From positions 402-8,840 of the forward strand of contig PLGA01000167.1 in the NCBI GenBank assembly GCA_003139735.1: a stretch of 8,439 nucleotides of DNA, read 5' to 3'. The translations under genes were made by a program, and so were the position numbers. Each line of letters starts with the position of its first letter. The first letter of the stretch is position 1. This document shows, piece by piece, positions 1 through 7,077 of this stretch. A model generated the notes under the pieces. The model searched no databases and was not told the DNA's origin. It was given only the letters and a program-made list of their open reading frames with translations. Source of the stretch: Bryobacterales bacterium (GTDB taxonomy: Bacteria > Acidobacteriota > Terriglobia > Bryobacterales > Bryobacteraceae).

Positions 1-453
1 ATGAGCGACGAGGAAGGCAAGGCCAACTGCATTTTGGGCTTGAACCGCGTCAAGAAGATCGCGGAAGACAGCGGCGTCACGGTGGTGATGGAACTGTTGA
101 ACAGCAAGGTGGACCACAAGGACTACCAGTGCGACCACACGGCGTGGGGCGTGGACGTGGTGAAGGCGGTCGGTTCGCCGCGCGTGAAATTGCTGTACGA
201 CATCTACCACATGCAGATCATGGAAGGCGATGTCCTGCGCACGATCAAGGACAACTTCCAATACCTGGGCCACTATCACACGGGCGGCGTGCCTGGCCGG
301 CACGAGTTGGACGAAACCCAGGAACTCCAATGGAAGACCATCGCCAAGACGATCGCCGACCTGAATTTCCAGGGCTACTTCGCGCACGAGTTCCTGCCCA
401 CGCGGGACCCCATCACCTCATTGAAAGAGGCGGTGGCGTTGTGCACGGTGTAG
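1..453 (+). CDS. Hydroxypyruvate isomerase-like TIM-barrel protein, C-terminal part (5' end outside window)
   Basis: This is the C-terminal ~150 residues of a xylose-isomerase-like TIM-barrel sugar isomerase, closest by eye to hydroxypyruvate isomerase (Hyi/YgbM; hydroxypyruvate to tartronate semialdehyde, cytoplasmic). Visible signatures are MELLNS with E31, YDIYHMQ with D67 and H70, GHYHTGGVPGRHE around 90-102, and HEFLP with E130. The two glutamates are ~99 residues apart, matching the spacing I recall for the catalytic pair in E. coli YgbM, and D67/H70 fit the metal and substrate site. Family members run about 255-300 residues, so roughly 110 or more N-terminal residues should lie upstream. 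The ATG at base 1 has no visible RBS and is probably an internal Met (or the window cut), not the true start. It ends with TAG 56 bases before the kinase gene. Other members of this superfamily share these motifs, so the exact substrate is uncertain. Confidence 0.82.
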   Translation: MSDEEGKANCILGLNRVKKIAEDSGVTVVMELLNSKVDHKDYQCDHTAWGVDVVKAVGSPRVKLLYDIYHMQIMEGDVLRTIKDNFQYLGHYHTGGVPGRHELDETQELQWKTIAKTIADLNFQGYFAHEFLPTRDPITSLKEAVALCTV

Positions 454-466
454 CGTTCGGGCGCCG

Positions 467-496
467 TTGCGAAATTAAACACGTTTAGGGTATGTT
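467..496 (+). promoter_or_regulatory. Possible sigma-70-type promoter for the kinase-regulator operon
   Basis: TTGCGA (467-472) and TATGTT (491-496) are separated by 18 bases and each match four of six consensus positions. They lie in the only AT-rich stretch of the 55-base gap before the kinase gene. The predicted start of transcription (~503) falls only a few bases before the GTG start at 509. That would give a nearly leaderless message, or would favour the internal ATG at 548. Weak consensus match; no operator is evident. Confidence 0.3.
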
Positions 497-508
497 GGTA
501 GCTAATAG

Positions 509-2470
509 GTGGCACTGCCAACATTCCTCCGCCCCGTCAAGCTGTGGATGACGTCGGTCAGCTTGCGCGCCAGGCTTCTTCTCGCCCTCACCGGAATGGT
601 CCTGTTCGTCGGCGTGGTGTCGGGCGTGCTGGAAGCAGGCTACATTCATCGGAGCCTGCCGCAGGCGCAAAGCGTTCTGGCAATCGATTTGAGCGCGGCG
701 CAGGACGTTTACCGGGAGTACGCAACTCACATCGGCGACCTGGTGCACCTGCTGGCGCAGCAAAGACTCCTGCGCGAGAACATGCAGACGGACAACGTCG
801 ACAGTTTAATCGCGCCGCTCCAAGCCGTTCGTCAGAGCGAAGACCTGGACTTCCTGGTCCTGGCGGACTTGCATGGCCGGGCGTTGTTCCCTGCGAAGAT
901 TCAGGGCAAGCCAATGGCATCGGGGGTGTCTGCGTTAATCGCGAGCGCCATCCAGCAGCGCAAGGGAGCCGCCGCGACCATTCTACTCTCCGGGGAGGAA
1001 TTGGCCGCGCTCAGCCCGGAGATGGCCGAACGCGCCCGCATTCCCGTGGTGGCCACGCCCCATTCTCCTCCCGCAGGCGGGAGCACGGTGACCGATGGGC
1101 TGGTGGCCGCGGACGCGACGCCGGTATTGAGCGAGGATGGAGAGCTGGTCGGCGTGCTGTGCGCGGGACAGCTTCTGAACCGCCGCAACTCCGTGGCCGA
1201 CCGGATCCGAAGCAGTCTCTATCGCGACGAAAGATTCGACGGACGCGATGTCGCGGTCGCCTCCATTTTTCTCGGAGACATACGCATTGCCACCAGCGCC
1301 ACCGCCGGCTCCGGGGAACGCGCCGTCGGCACGCAGGCTTCGGCGGAGGTGTACGAGCGCGTGATGCTGAAGGGCGAACGCTGGCTCAAAGCGGGCTATG
1401 TGGTGGACGATTGGTACCTGACCGCTTACGAGCCGATCCGGGACCCGGGACGCAAAGTAATCGGCGCTCTGGGACTGGGAATCCTCAATCGAAAATTCGA
1501 CGATTTGCCGCGGCGAGCGATGATCTCTCTGCTCGAACTGACGATTTTTGCGGTGATCCTGGGGATTTTCATCAGCTATCTGCTTTCCGATTCCATCATG
1601 CGGCCAGTGAATAAACTGATTGCCGCGACAAGAAGGATCGCCGCCGATCATTCGCCGCGGCCGATCCATTTCGACGGGGCGCCGCCGGAGATCGAGGCTC
1701 TCGGAAGCGCCTTCAATGAAATGGCGTTGGCTATCCACGAGCGCGATGACCGCCTGCACCGCCAGACGCATGAAAAGCTCATGCGATCCGACCGTCTGGC
1801 GATGATCGGTCAACTGGCGGCCGGCGTGGCGCACGAGATCAACAACCCTCTCGGCAGCATTTTGCTGTTCAGCCGGCTCACGGTGCAGCAGATGCCCGCA
1901 GGCGGCCGGGCCAGGGAGAACCTGGAGCGCATCGAGAAGGAAACCAAGCGCTGCCACGCGATCGTGAAGAGTCTTCTGGATTTCGCACGCGAGCGGAAGC
2001 CGCTGGTGGAGTCGGCGGATGTGAATCAACTGTTGGATGAAACGCTGAAGCTATTTGAAGGGCAATTCCTTTTTCAGAATATTGAGGTGGCCAGGGATTA
2101 CGACTTGAAGCTGGCCGCCATACCGGCCGACCGATCGCAATTGCAGCAGGTTTTCATGAACATCATACTCAACGCGGTGGATGCGATGAAGGGGAAAGGG
2201 CGCCTGGGCATCGCCACCAGAACGAACGCGGCGGATGGGGTCATCGAAATCGGCATCTCGGATTCGGGCGGCGGCATTTCCCCCGAAAACATCGATCGCA
2301 TTTTCGACCCGTTCTTCACCACGAAGGGCGTGGGACACGGAACCGGGTTGGGACTTTCCGTGAGTTACGGCATCATCCAGAGCCACAACGGCGACATTGC
2401 CGTGTCCAGCGTTCCGGGATCGGGCGCCATATTCACCATCTCATTGCCGACGACAAAAGGACCTGGTTAA
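509..2470 (+). CDS. Membrane sensor histidine kinase (Cache sensor, HAMP, HisKA, HATPase)
   Basis: This 653-residue sensor kinase would autophosphorylate on H442 and pass phosphate to the adjacent NtrC-type regulator. A first transmembrane helix (about 21-43) is followed by an extracytoplasmic region (about 45-335) that resembles the Cache_3-Cache_2 type, with motifs such as VLADLHGRAL, IFLGDIRIATSA and WYLTAYEPIRD. A second transmembrane helix lies at 338-360 and a HAMP linker at about 361-418. The H-box is GVAHEINNPLGS. The ATPase domain has N-box N551/N555, G1 DSGGG from D585, F-box FDPFFTTK, and G2 GHGTGLGLS (609-617). All catalytic boxes are intact. The GTG start follows an in-frame TAG directly, so it is the longest possible start. 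Neither it nor ATG 548 (Met14) has a good Shine-Dalgarno; both keep the first helix. It ends in TAATG, overlapping the regulator start by one base. The ligand is unknown; Cache domains typically bind small organic molecules. Confidence 0.93.
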   Translation: MALPTFLRPVKLWMTSVSLRARLLLALTGMVLFVGVVSGVLEAGYIHRSLPQAQSVLAIDLSAAQDVYREYATHIGDLVHLLAQQRLLRENMQTDNVDSLIAPLQAVRQSEDLDFLVLADLHGRALFPAKIQGKPMASGVSALIASAIQQRKGAAATILLSGEELAALSPEMAERARIPVVATPHSPPAGGSTVTDGLVAADATPVLSEDGELVGVLCAGQLLNRRNSVADRIRSSLYRDERFDGRDVAVASIFLGDIRIATSATAGSGERAVGTQASAEVYERVMLKGERWLKAGYVVDDWYLTAYEPIRDPGRKVIGALGLGILNRKFDDLPRRAMISLLELTIFAVILGIFISYLLSDSIMRPVNKLIAATRRIAADHSPRPIHFDGAPPEIEALGSAFNEMALAIHERDDRLHRQTHEKLMRSDRLAMIGQLAAGVAHEINNPLGSILLFSRLTVQQMPAGGRARENLERIEKETKRCHAIVKSLLDFARERKPLVESADVNQLLDETLKLFEGQFLFQNIEVARDYDLKLAAIPADRSQLQQVFMNIILNAVDAMKGKGRLGIATRTNAADGVIEIGISDSGGGISPENIDRIFDPFFTTKGVGHGTGLGLSVSYGIIQSHNGDIAVSSVPGSGAIFTISLPTTKGPG

Positions 2471-3810
2471 TGGCGGGCCGCGGCAAAGTCCTCATCATCG
2501 ACGACGACGAATCGATACGGATCGCCTGCGCACAAACGCTGGAACAGGCTAAATTCCGAATCGCGCTGGCGTCGGACGGCGAGGAAGCGCTGGAGAAGGC
2601 CTCCCGCGAATCCTTCGACGTCGCGCTGCTCGATCTCATGATGCCCGGATTGTCCGGCATGGAGGTGCTCGGAAAGCTGAGGCTGGATTCCCCGCATCTC
2701 ATGGTGGTGATCGTCACCGGTTATGCCACTATCGAGTCGGCCGTGGAGGCGATCAAGCATGGAGCATACAACTACCTGCCGAAGCCGTTCACCCCGGAAG
2801 CCTTGACGGCGATCGTCGTGAGGGCCGCCGCGGCGGGCAGAAGGTTCCTCGAAGACGCGTGCATCAATCGAGAGCTCGAGCGCGAGATGCTCTCCGACGA
2901 CATGGTTGGGCGTTCCGAGGGAATGCGGAATGTGGGACGGCTGATCCGGAAAGCCGCTCCGACGGATTCGACCGTGCTGATTACCGGGGAGACGGGCGTT
3001 GGCAAGGAGGTAGTGGCGCGGGCCATTCACCGGCTCAGTTCGCGATCCGAAAAAGCATTCGTCACGGTGGACTGCGGGACCCTGGTGGAGAGCCTTTTCG
3101 AGAGCGAGCTTTTCGGGCATATGAAGGGGGCTTTTTCGGGGGCTGTGGAGTCGACCGTCGGTAAGATCGAGCTGGCGGATGGCGGAACGCTGTTTCTCGA
3201 CGAAATCGCGAATATCAACACGCAGATGCAAGCCAGGCTCCTGCGCGTGGTCCAGGAACGTGAAATCTGCCGGGTGGGCAGCACGCAGAAGAAGGTTGTG
3301 GACGTTCGAATCCTCTCGGCGACGAACTGGGATTTGCTGCAGGCGGTTCACGAAGGGAAGTTTCGGGAAGATCTTTACTACCGGTTGAACGTCATCCATA
3401 TCGCGGTGCCTCCGTTGCGCGACAGATTGGACGATATACCGGCGTTGGTCGATTACTACGTCAGGAAGCTGGCGGCGGAAAAGCGGCGGCCAGCGCCGGC
3501 GGTTTCCGAAGATGCGATGCGGCTCTTGAAGCAACGGGACTGGCCCGGCAACGTGCGTGAGTTGATCAATGCCGTCGAGTATGCGGTGGTGACCAGCGAA
3601 GGAAGCACGATCGGCCCTGGCGATCTGCCGTTTGCGGCGGAAGGCGCGCCGGCGGCGTCCTCATCGCAAGAGGGACAACTGGCGCGTACGGAGCAAGGCG
3701 AAATCCTGAAAGCCCTCCAGCAGTTTGGCGGGAACCGCACCAAGGCGGCGGAGTTTCTGGGGATTAACCGCAAGACGCTGCGCGAGAAGATCCGCAAGTA
3801 CAGCTTGTAG
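2470..3810 (+). CDS. NtrC-family sigma-54-dependent response regulator
   Basis: This 446-residue cytoplasmic transcription activator has the full NtrC architecture. The receiver (about 6-118) has acidic pocket D11-D13, phospho-acceptor D55 in LLDLMMPG, T83 and K105. The AAA+ sigma-54 interaction domain has Walker A GETGVGKE (173-180), the sigma-54 contact loop as GAFSGA (220-225), Walker [10 protein letters not shown] (238-246) and [10 protein letters not shown] (298-307), which includes candidate arginine fingers. The C-terminal Fis-type helix-turn-helix is [16 protein letters not shown], ending in [10 protein letters not shown] good RBS (AAGGA, 2457-2461) sits 8 bases before ATG 2470 inside the kinase gene, so the two genes are translationally coupled. 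The contact loop normally reads GAFTGA; Thr is replaced by Ser here. It probably activates the -24/-12 promoter at 3996-4011, immediately downstream of its own gene. Confidence 0.95.
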   Translation: MAGRGKVLIIDDDESIRIACAQTLEQAKFRIALASDGEEALEKASRESFDVALLDLMMPGLSGMEVLGKLRLDSPHLMVVIVTGYATIESAVEAIKHGAYNYLPKPFTPEALTAIVVRAAAAGRRFLEDACINRELEREMLSDDMVGRSEGMRNVGRLIRKAAPTDSTVLITGETGVGKEVVARAIHRLSSRSEKAFVTVDCGTLVESLFESELFGHMKGAFSGAVESTVGKIELADGGTLFLDEIANINTQMQARLLRVVQEREICRVGSTQKKVVDVRILSATNWDLLQAVHEGKFREDLYYRLNVIHIAVPPLRDRLDDIPALVDYYVRKLAAEKRRPAPAVSEDAMRLLKQRDWPGNVRELINAVEYAVVTSEGSTIGPGDLPFAAEGAPAASSSQEGQLARTEQGEILKALQQFGGNRTKAAEFLGINRKTLREKIRKYSL

Positions 3811-3823
3811 CACGCGACTGGGT

Positions 3824-3902
3824 AGTGGGGCGGGCCTCCTGGCATGCCCTTTGGGCGAGAATGATCGGGAAGAAGAAGACAGGCCAGGAGGCCTGCCCCA
3901 CT
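3824..3902. repeat. REP-like 20-bp inverted repeat with long stem-loop potential
   Basis: Arms 3824-3843 and 3883-3902 are complementary over 20 positions. The one exception is G3832 opposite T3894, which is a G-U pair in RNA. The 39-base loop contains a smaller hairpin (GCCC-TTT-GGGC, 3846-3856), and the right arm can also fold on itself (CAGGCC AGGA GGCCTG, 3880-3895). It starts 13 bases after the regulator stop codon. There is no T-tract, so it is not a classical intrinsic terminator. It could still limit read-through or protect the 3' end of the kinase-regulator message. Its composition and nested symmetry resemble dispersed intergenic REP/BIME elements, which I associate with Acidobacteria. 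Repetition elsewhere in the genome cannot be seen here. Confidence 0.7.
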
Positions 3903-3904
3903 GG

Positions 3905-3952
3905 CCGGTACATTTCGCGCCGGGCGGCGAGTGAGCGGTACAAAACGTACCG
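3905..3952. promoter_or_regulatory. Candidate upstream activator sites (GGTAC palindrome plus half-site)
   Basis: CGGTAC (3936-3941) and GTACCG (3947-3952) form a perfect 6-bp inverted repeat with a 5-base spacer. A further copy of the left half, CCGGTACA (3905-3912), lies exactly 30 bases upstream, about three helical turns. The palindrome centre is ~78 bases and the half-site ~113 bases before the predicted sigma-54 transcription start. This is the usual distance for enhancer sites of NtrC-type activators with Fis-type HTH domains. An AT-rich run (about 3970-3995) separates the sites from the promoter. That these sites bind the adjacent regulator is inferred from symmetry and position only. 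Confidence 0.45.
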
Positions 3953-3995
3953 GCGCCGGCGGGGCGATCTCTATAAAAGATAAAGACATCTGAAA

Positions 3996-4011
3996 TGGCA
4001 GGCCACCTGCT
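3996..4011 (+). promoter_or_regulatory. Sigma-54 (-24/-12) promoter of the redox operon
   Basis: TGGCAGGCCACCTGCT fits the sigma-54 consensus TGGCACG-N4-TTGCW at 10 of 12 defined positions. The near-invariant GG (3997-3998) and GC (4009-4010) have the exact required spacing. Transcription is predicted to begin near 4022, leaving a leader of about 12 bases that still contains the GAGG ribosome-binding site. The NtrC-family activator gene lies directly upstream and candidate activator sites at 3905-3952, which strengthens the call. The promoter overlaps the ATG at 3995 that would open the longest version of the downstream ORF, so that ATG should not be used as the start. Confidence 0.75.
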
Positions 4012-4023
4012 AGTTACTCGATC

Positions 4024-4027
4024 GAGG
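4024..4027 (+). promoter_or_regulatory. Ribosome-binding site deciding the start at 4034
   Basis: GAGG lies 6 bases before ATG 4034. The upstream in-frame ATG at 3995 has no comparable site, and its first codons coincide with the -24/-12 promoter. A message beginning near 4022 would exclude that upstream ATG. The start at 4034 is therefore preferred. Confidence 0.7.
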
Positions 4028-4033
4028 TTATCT

Positions 4034-5152
4034 ATGATCGAGACGATAACGGCGACAGCGGCCGAGGCATTCCCGCTCGACGTGGTTGTCATTGACGATG
4101 AAGAGATGTTCGGCGAGGGTTGCCGGCAGACGCTCGAGATGGGTGGGTACCGGTCGGCCGTCGCTCGTGACGGCCTCCGCGGCCTGGATCTGGTGCGCGC
4201 CGCGCGTCCCAGCGTCGTGCTTTTGGATCTGAAGATGCCCGGTATGGATGGCATCGAAGTTCTTAGCCGTTTGTCGGAGGCCGAGCCCGGCATCGTGCCG
4301 ATCGTGGTGACGGGGCACGGCACTGTCGATTCCGCCGTCGAATCCATGAAGGGCGGCGCTTTCGACTTCCTGACCAAGCCGTTCGAGCCCGAAAAGCTGC
4401 TGGAATCCGTGCGCCGCGGCATGAGTCTGAGCGCACTCCGAAAGGCCAAGGAGTCCGCCAAGGAGAAGCCCGTGGACGCCGCGCCAGCGACGGTTCAGGA
4501 TAAGCACAATCTGCTTCTGCGCGGATTGGACGTTTTGGGAGAGGCCTATTCGCTGGGCCTCGACAAACGGGAGCTTATCGACGAATTGTCCTATCTGGAA
4601 GCCGAGGCGAAGTATCATGCCGAAAGCCTTGGGCACATCAAGAAGAAAGAGCGGGCCATCCTCGACATTCGCCACGATCTGCAGCAAGCCGACGCGATCA
4701 TGGAGAAGTACGACTTCCGGAAGGGCGCCCTGATCCAGGTGCTCCTCGACGTGCAGGAGAAGCTGCGCTGGCTTCCGCGCCACATTCTTCACTGGGTTGG
4801 CGCCCGGCTCAACGTATCGGCGCGCGAGATCTACACGATCGCCAATTTCTACGAGGCCTTCAGCCTGGAGCCGCGCGGGCGGCATTGCGTTCAGGTGTGC
4901 GACGGGACAGCCTGCCATGTACGCGGATCTTCCGAATTGCTATCGCGCTTTTCGGTGATGCTCGGCCTGGAGCCGGGGACGACCGACAGCCGGCAGGAGT
5001 TCACTTTGGAGACGGTGCATTGCATGGGTTGCTGCGCGCTGGCGCCGGTGGCTCAGATCGACAACCAGTATTATCACGACCCGAGTAAGAAGAAGCTGGA
5101 GAAGATCATCGAGACCTTCGCCAACGAGGAGAACATTCCATGCCAAGCGTAA
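4034..5152 (+). CDS. Receiver domain fused to NuoE/HydC-type [2Fe-2S] subunit
   Basis: This 372-residue fusion (from the preferred ATG) joins a signalling receiver to a diaphorase subunit. Residues about 16-128 form a complete receiver: D21/D22, phospho-acceptor D65 in LLDLKMPG, T93, K115 in FLTKPF. Residues about 155-222 are a charged helical, possibly coiled-coil, linker. Residues about 223-372 are a thioredoxin-like [2Fe-2S] domain of the NuoE/HydC/HoxE family, with typical ALIQVLLDVQEKLRWLPRHI and IYTIANFYEAF. The cluster ligands are C289 and C294 (CDGTAC, Cx4C) and C330 and C334 (CMGCC, Cx3C). In the family this subunit passes electrons to or from the NuoF-like partner, encoded next with a 13-base overlap. 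No DNA-binding domain is present, so phosphorylation would act on the redox complex itself or buffer phosphate. A longer version from ATG 3995 would add 13 residues but overlaps the promoter. Confidence 0.9.
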   Translation: MIETITATAAEAFPLDVVVIDDEEMFGEGCRQTLEMGGYRSAVARDGLRGLDLVRAARPSVVLLDLKMPGMDGIEVLSRLSEAEPGIVPIVVTGHGTVDSAVESMKGGAFDFLTKPFEPEKLLESVRRGMSLSALRKAKESAKEKPVDAAPATVQDKHNLLLRGLDVLGEAYSLGLDKRELIDELSYLEAEAKYHAESLGHIKKKERAILDIRHDLQQADAIMEKYDFRKGALIQVLLDVQEKLRWLPRHILHWVGARLNVSAREIYTIANFYEAFSLEPRGRHCVQVCDGTACHVRGSSELLSRFSVMLGLEPGTTDSRQEFTLETVHCMGCCALAPVAQIDNQYYHDPSKKKLEKIIETFANEENIPCQA

Positions 5153-7065
5153 GAACCGCAGCGGACCTGGCGGATTTGAGAACGGAGACGTTGGCGGCGC
5201 AAAAGGCGAAGCCGGTCTGGATTACCGTGTGCACCGGAACGGGCTGCTGCGCCTATGGCGCCGAGGGCCTTGCCGATGGCTTTGAAAGCGAGATCGATAA
5301 GCGCGGTCTGGGCCGGCAAGTGGGGCTGCGGCGCACGGGTTGCCACGGCTTCTGCGAACGCGGACCGCTGGTGGTGATCGAGCCCAAGGGGATCTGCTAC
5401 CTGCACGCCCAAGCGAAAGACATTCCCACCATCATGGACAAGACCGTCCTGGGGGATGAGGTTGTGACGCGGCTGCTTTACCTGGACGAAGAGACCGGCA
5501 AGCGGGTGCGCACGGCAGCGGAGATTCCGTTCTACAAGCATCAAAAGCGCATCCTGCTCGAAAACAACGTTCTCATCGAGGCGACCAGCATTCTCGATTA
5601 CATCGGGGTGGGCGGTTATTCGGCCCTGGCGAAAGCGCTCAACCAGATGACTCCCGATGCGGTGATTCAGGAAGTGAAACGGGCCAACCTGCGGGGCCGC
5701 GGCGGGGCGGGCTTTTCGGCGGGCGTCAAGTGGGAGACCACGCGCAACGCCTCCGGCGCTCCCAAGTACGCGATCGTCAACGGAGACGAGGGCGACCCGG
5801 GCGCATATATGGACCGGAGCCTGCTGGAAGGCAATCCGCACAGCGTCCTCGAAGGCCTCATCATCGGGGCGTACGCGATGGGCGCCACGGAGGGCTTCAT
5901 CTACGTGCGGCAGGAGTACCCGCTGGCGCGCAAACACGCGCAGATGGCCATCGACCGCGCCAGAGAATACGGATTTCTGGGCGCGAACATTTTGGGATCG
6001 GGATTCGATTTCGACGTGACCATCCATCGCGGCGCCGGCGCGTTCGTGTCGGGGGAATCGAGCGCACTGGTAAACGCCATCGAAGGACACGTGGGCGAAC
6101 CCAGGCCGAAGTACACGCACCTCTCGGAGAAGGGCCTGTGGGGCAAGCCGACGTGTCTCAATAACGTGGAGACGTGGGCCAACGTTCCGTTCATCGTGAA
6201 CCGGGGGGCGGATTGGTTCCGGAGCATGGGAACCGCCAACAGCAAGGGGACCAAGATCTTCTCGCTGGTCGGCAAGGTGAAGAACAGCGGCCTTGTGGAA
6301 GTGCCGATGGGAATCACGCTACGCGACATCATCTTCAAGATCGGCGGCGGACTGCCAGCCGGCAAGAAGTTCAAAGGTGTGCAGACGGGCGGTCCGTCGG
6401 GAGGCGTATTGCCGGAAGCGCTGCTCGATCTGCCGGTGGATTTCGACGAGCTGGATAAGGTCGGCTCGATGATGGGGTCGGGCGGGATGATCGTAATGGA
6501 CGAGGACACGTGCATGGTGGACATGGCGCGGTACTACGTCAACTTCCTGGCCCACGAATCCTGCGGCAAGTGCGTTCCCTGCCGGGAAGGGCTGCGGCAG
6601 ATGTTGACGATTCTGGACCGCATTGCGGGCGGCCAGGGGCGCGAAGGCGATATCGAGCTGCTCGAGGAATTGTCCGAGTTCATGGAGATGGCTTCGCTGT
6701 GCGCGCTTGGCAAAAGCGCTCCGAATCCGGTTCGCAGCTCCATCCGTTACTTCCGCCACGAATACGAGGCGCACATCCGCGAGAAGCGCTGCCCGGCGGG
6801 GGCCTGCTCCGCTCTGATCCAGTATGAGATCGACCAGACGAAATGCTCTCACCCGCCGTGCGGGGCGTGCGCGCGGGCATGCGCGGTGGAGGCCATTCAG
6901 AAGATCGATACCGGGGCCTATTGGGTCCTCCAGGAGAAGTGCATCAAATGCGGATCCTGCTACACCGCATGTCCGGATAAATTCCACGCTGTACGGAAGG
7001 CGCCGGTAGCGTGGCCTGCCTGGCAATTTCCATCGACGCCGGTGAGGACTGAGATCACAGTATAA
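5140..7065 (+). CDS. NuoF/HydB-type NADH-binding FMN/iron-sulfur subunit
   Basis: This 641-residue flavoprotein would oxidise NADH (or reduce NAD+) in a multi-subunit cytoplasmic complex. An N-terminal thioredoxin-like [2Fe-2S] domain carries C31/C36 and C68/C72. The NuoF core has the nucleotide/FMN motifs GRGGAGF (186-192) and NGDEGDPGAYMDR (from N214, including E217). Its [4Fe-4S] cluster is bound by C475, C478, C481 (ESCGKCVPC) and C521. A CPAGAC motif (C551/C556) precedes a C-terminal 2x[4Fe-4S] ferredoxin domain. That domain has C569-x4-C574-x2-C577-x3-C581 and the canonical C601/C604/C607/C611 followed by Pro. Having both extra FeS domains matches HydB/HndC of NAD-linked and electron-bifurcating enzymes rather than complex I NuoF (~440 residues). 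RBS GAGGAG (5126-5131) is 8 bases before the ATG, within the overlapping upstream gene. Bifurcation itself cannot be read from sequence. Confidence 0.93.
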   Translation: MPSVRTAADLADLRTETLAAQKAKPVWITVCTGTGCCAYGAEGLADGFESEIDKRGLGRQVGLRRTGCHGFCERGPLVVIEPKGICYLHAQAKDIPTIMDKTVLGDEVVTRLLYLDEETGKRVRTAAEIPFYKHQKRILLENNVLIEATSILDYIGVGGYSALAKALNQMTPDAVIQEVKRANLRGRGGAGFSAGVKWETTRNASGAPKYAIVNGDEGDPGAYMDRSLLEGNPHSVLEGLIIGAYAMGATEGFIYVRQEYPLARKHAQMAIDRAREYGFLGANILGSGFDFDVTIHRGAGAFVSGESSALVNAIEGHVGEPRPKYTHLSEKGLWGKPTCLNNVETWANVPFIVNRGADWFRSMGTANSKGTKIFSLVGKVKNSGLVEVPMGITLRDIIFKIGGGLPAGKKFKGVQTGGPSGGVLPEALLDLPVDFDELDKVGSMMGSGGMIVMDEDTCMVDMARYYVNFLAHESCGKCVPCREGLRQMLTILDRIAGGQGREGDIELLEELSEFMEMASLCALGKSAPNPVRSSIRYFRHEYEAHIREKRCPAGACSALIQYEIDQTKCSHPPCGACARACAVEAIQKIDTGAYWVLQEKCIKCGSCYTACPDKFHAVRKAPVAWPAWQFPSTPVRTEITV

Positions 7066-7077
7066 CGGGAGATTTAT

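Noticed and set aside
510..524. TGGCAC at the kinase start as a sigma-54 -24 element
   Set aside because: The bases at the -12 position (523-524) are AT rather than GC. It is a small TGGCA-C-TGCCA palindrome within the coding start and downstream of where a promoter would be needed.
2467..3534. Long minus-strand ORF opposite the sigma-54 activator (355 aa)
   Set aside because: It mirrors a gene with complete NtrC motifs. Its translation is low-complexity, Arg/His-rich and family-less, as expected from antisense to high-GC coding DNA. The same holds for the minus-strand ORFs at 983-2029, 4028-4918, 5074-6120 and 6319-7146.
3725..3934. Small plus-strand ORF spanning the end of the regulator gene and the inverted repeat
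   Set aside because: It is out of frame with the regulator, has no RBS, and its C-terminal half is just the translated inverted repeat.
3456..3989. Minus-strand ORFs crossing the 3811-4033 intergenic region (also 3661-4461)
   Set aside because: Composition is biased, no homology is recognisable, and they cover the promoter and repeat. The region is better explained as regulatory.
3995..4033. Upstream ATG as start of the receiver-NuoE protein
   Set aside because: It has no RBS, lies inside the -24/-12 promoter and precedes the predicted transcript start. ATG 4034 has GAGG at 6 bases, and receiver homology starts after it.
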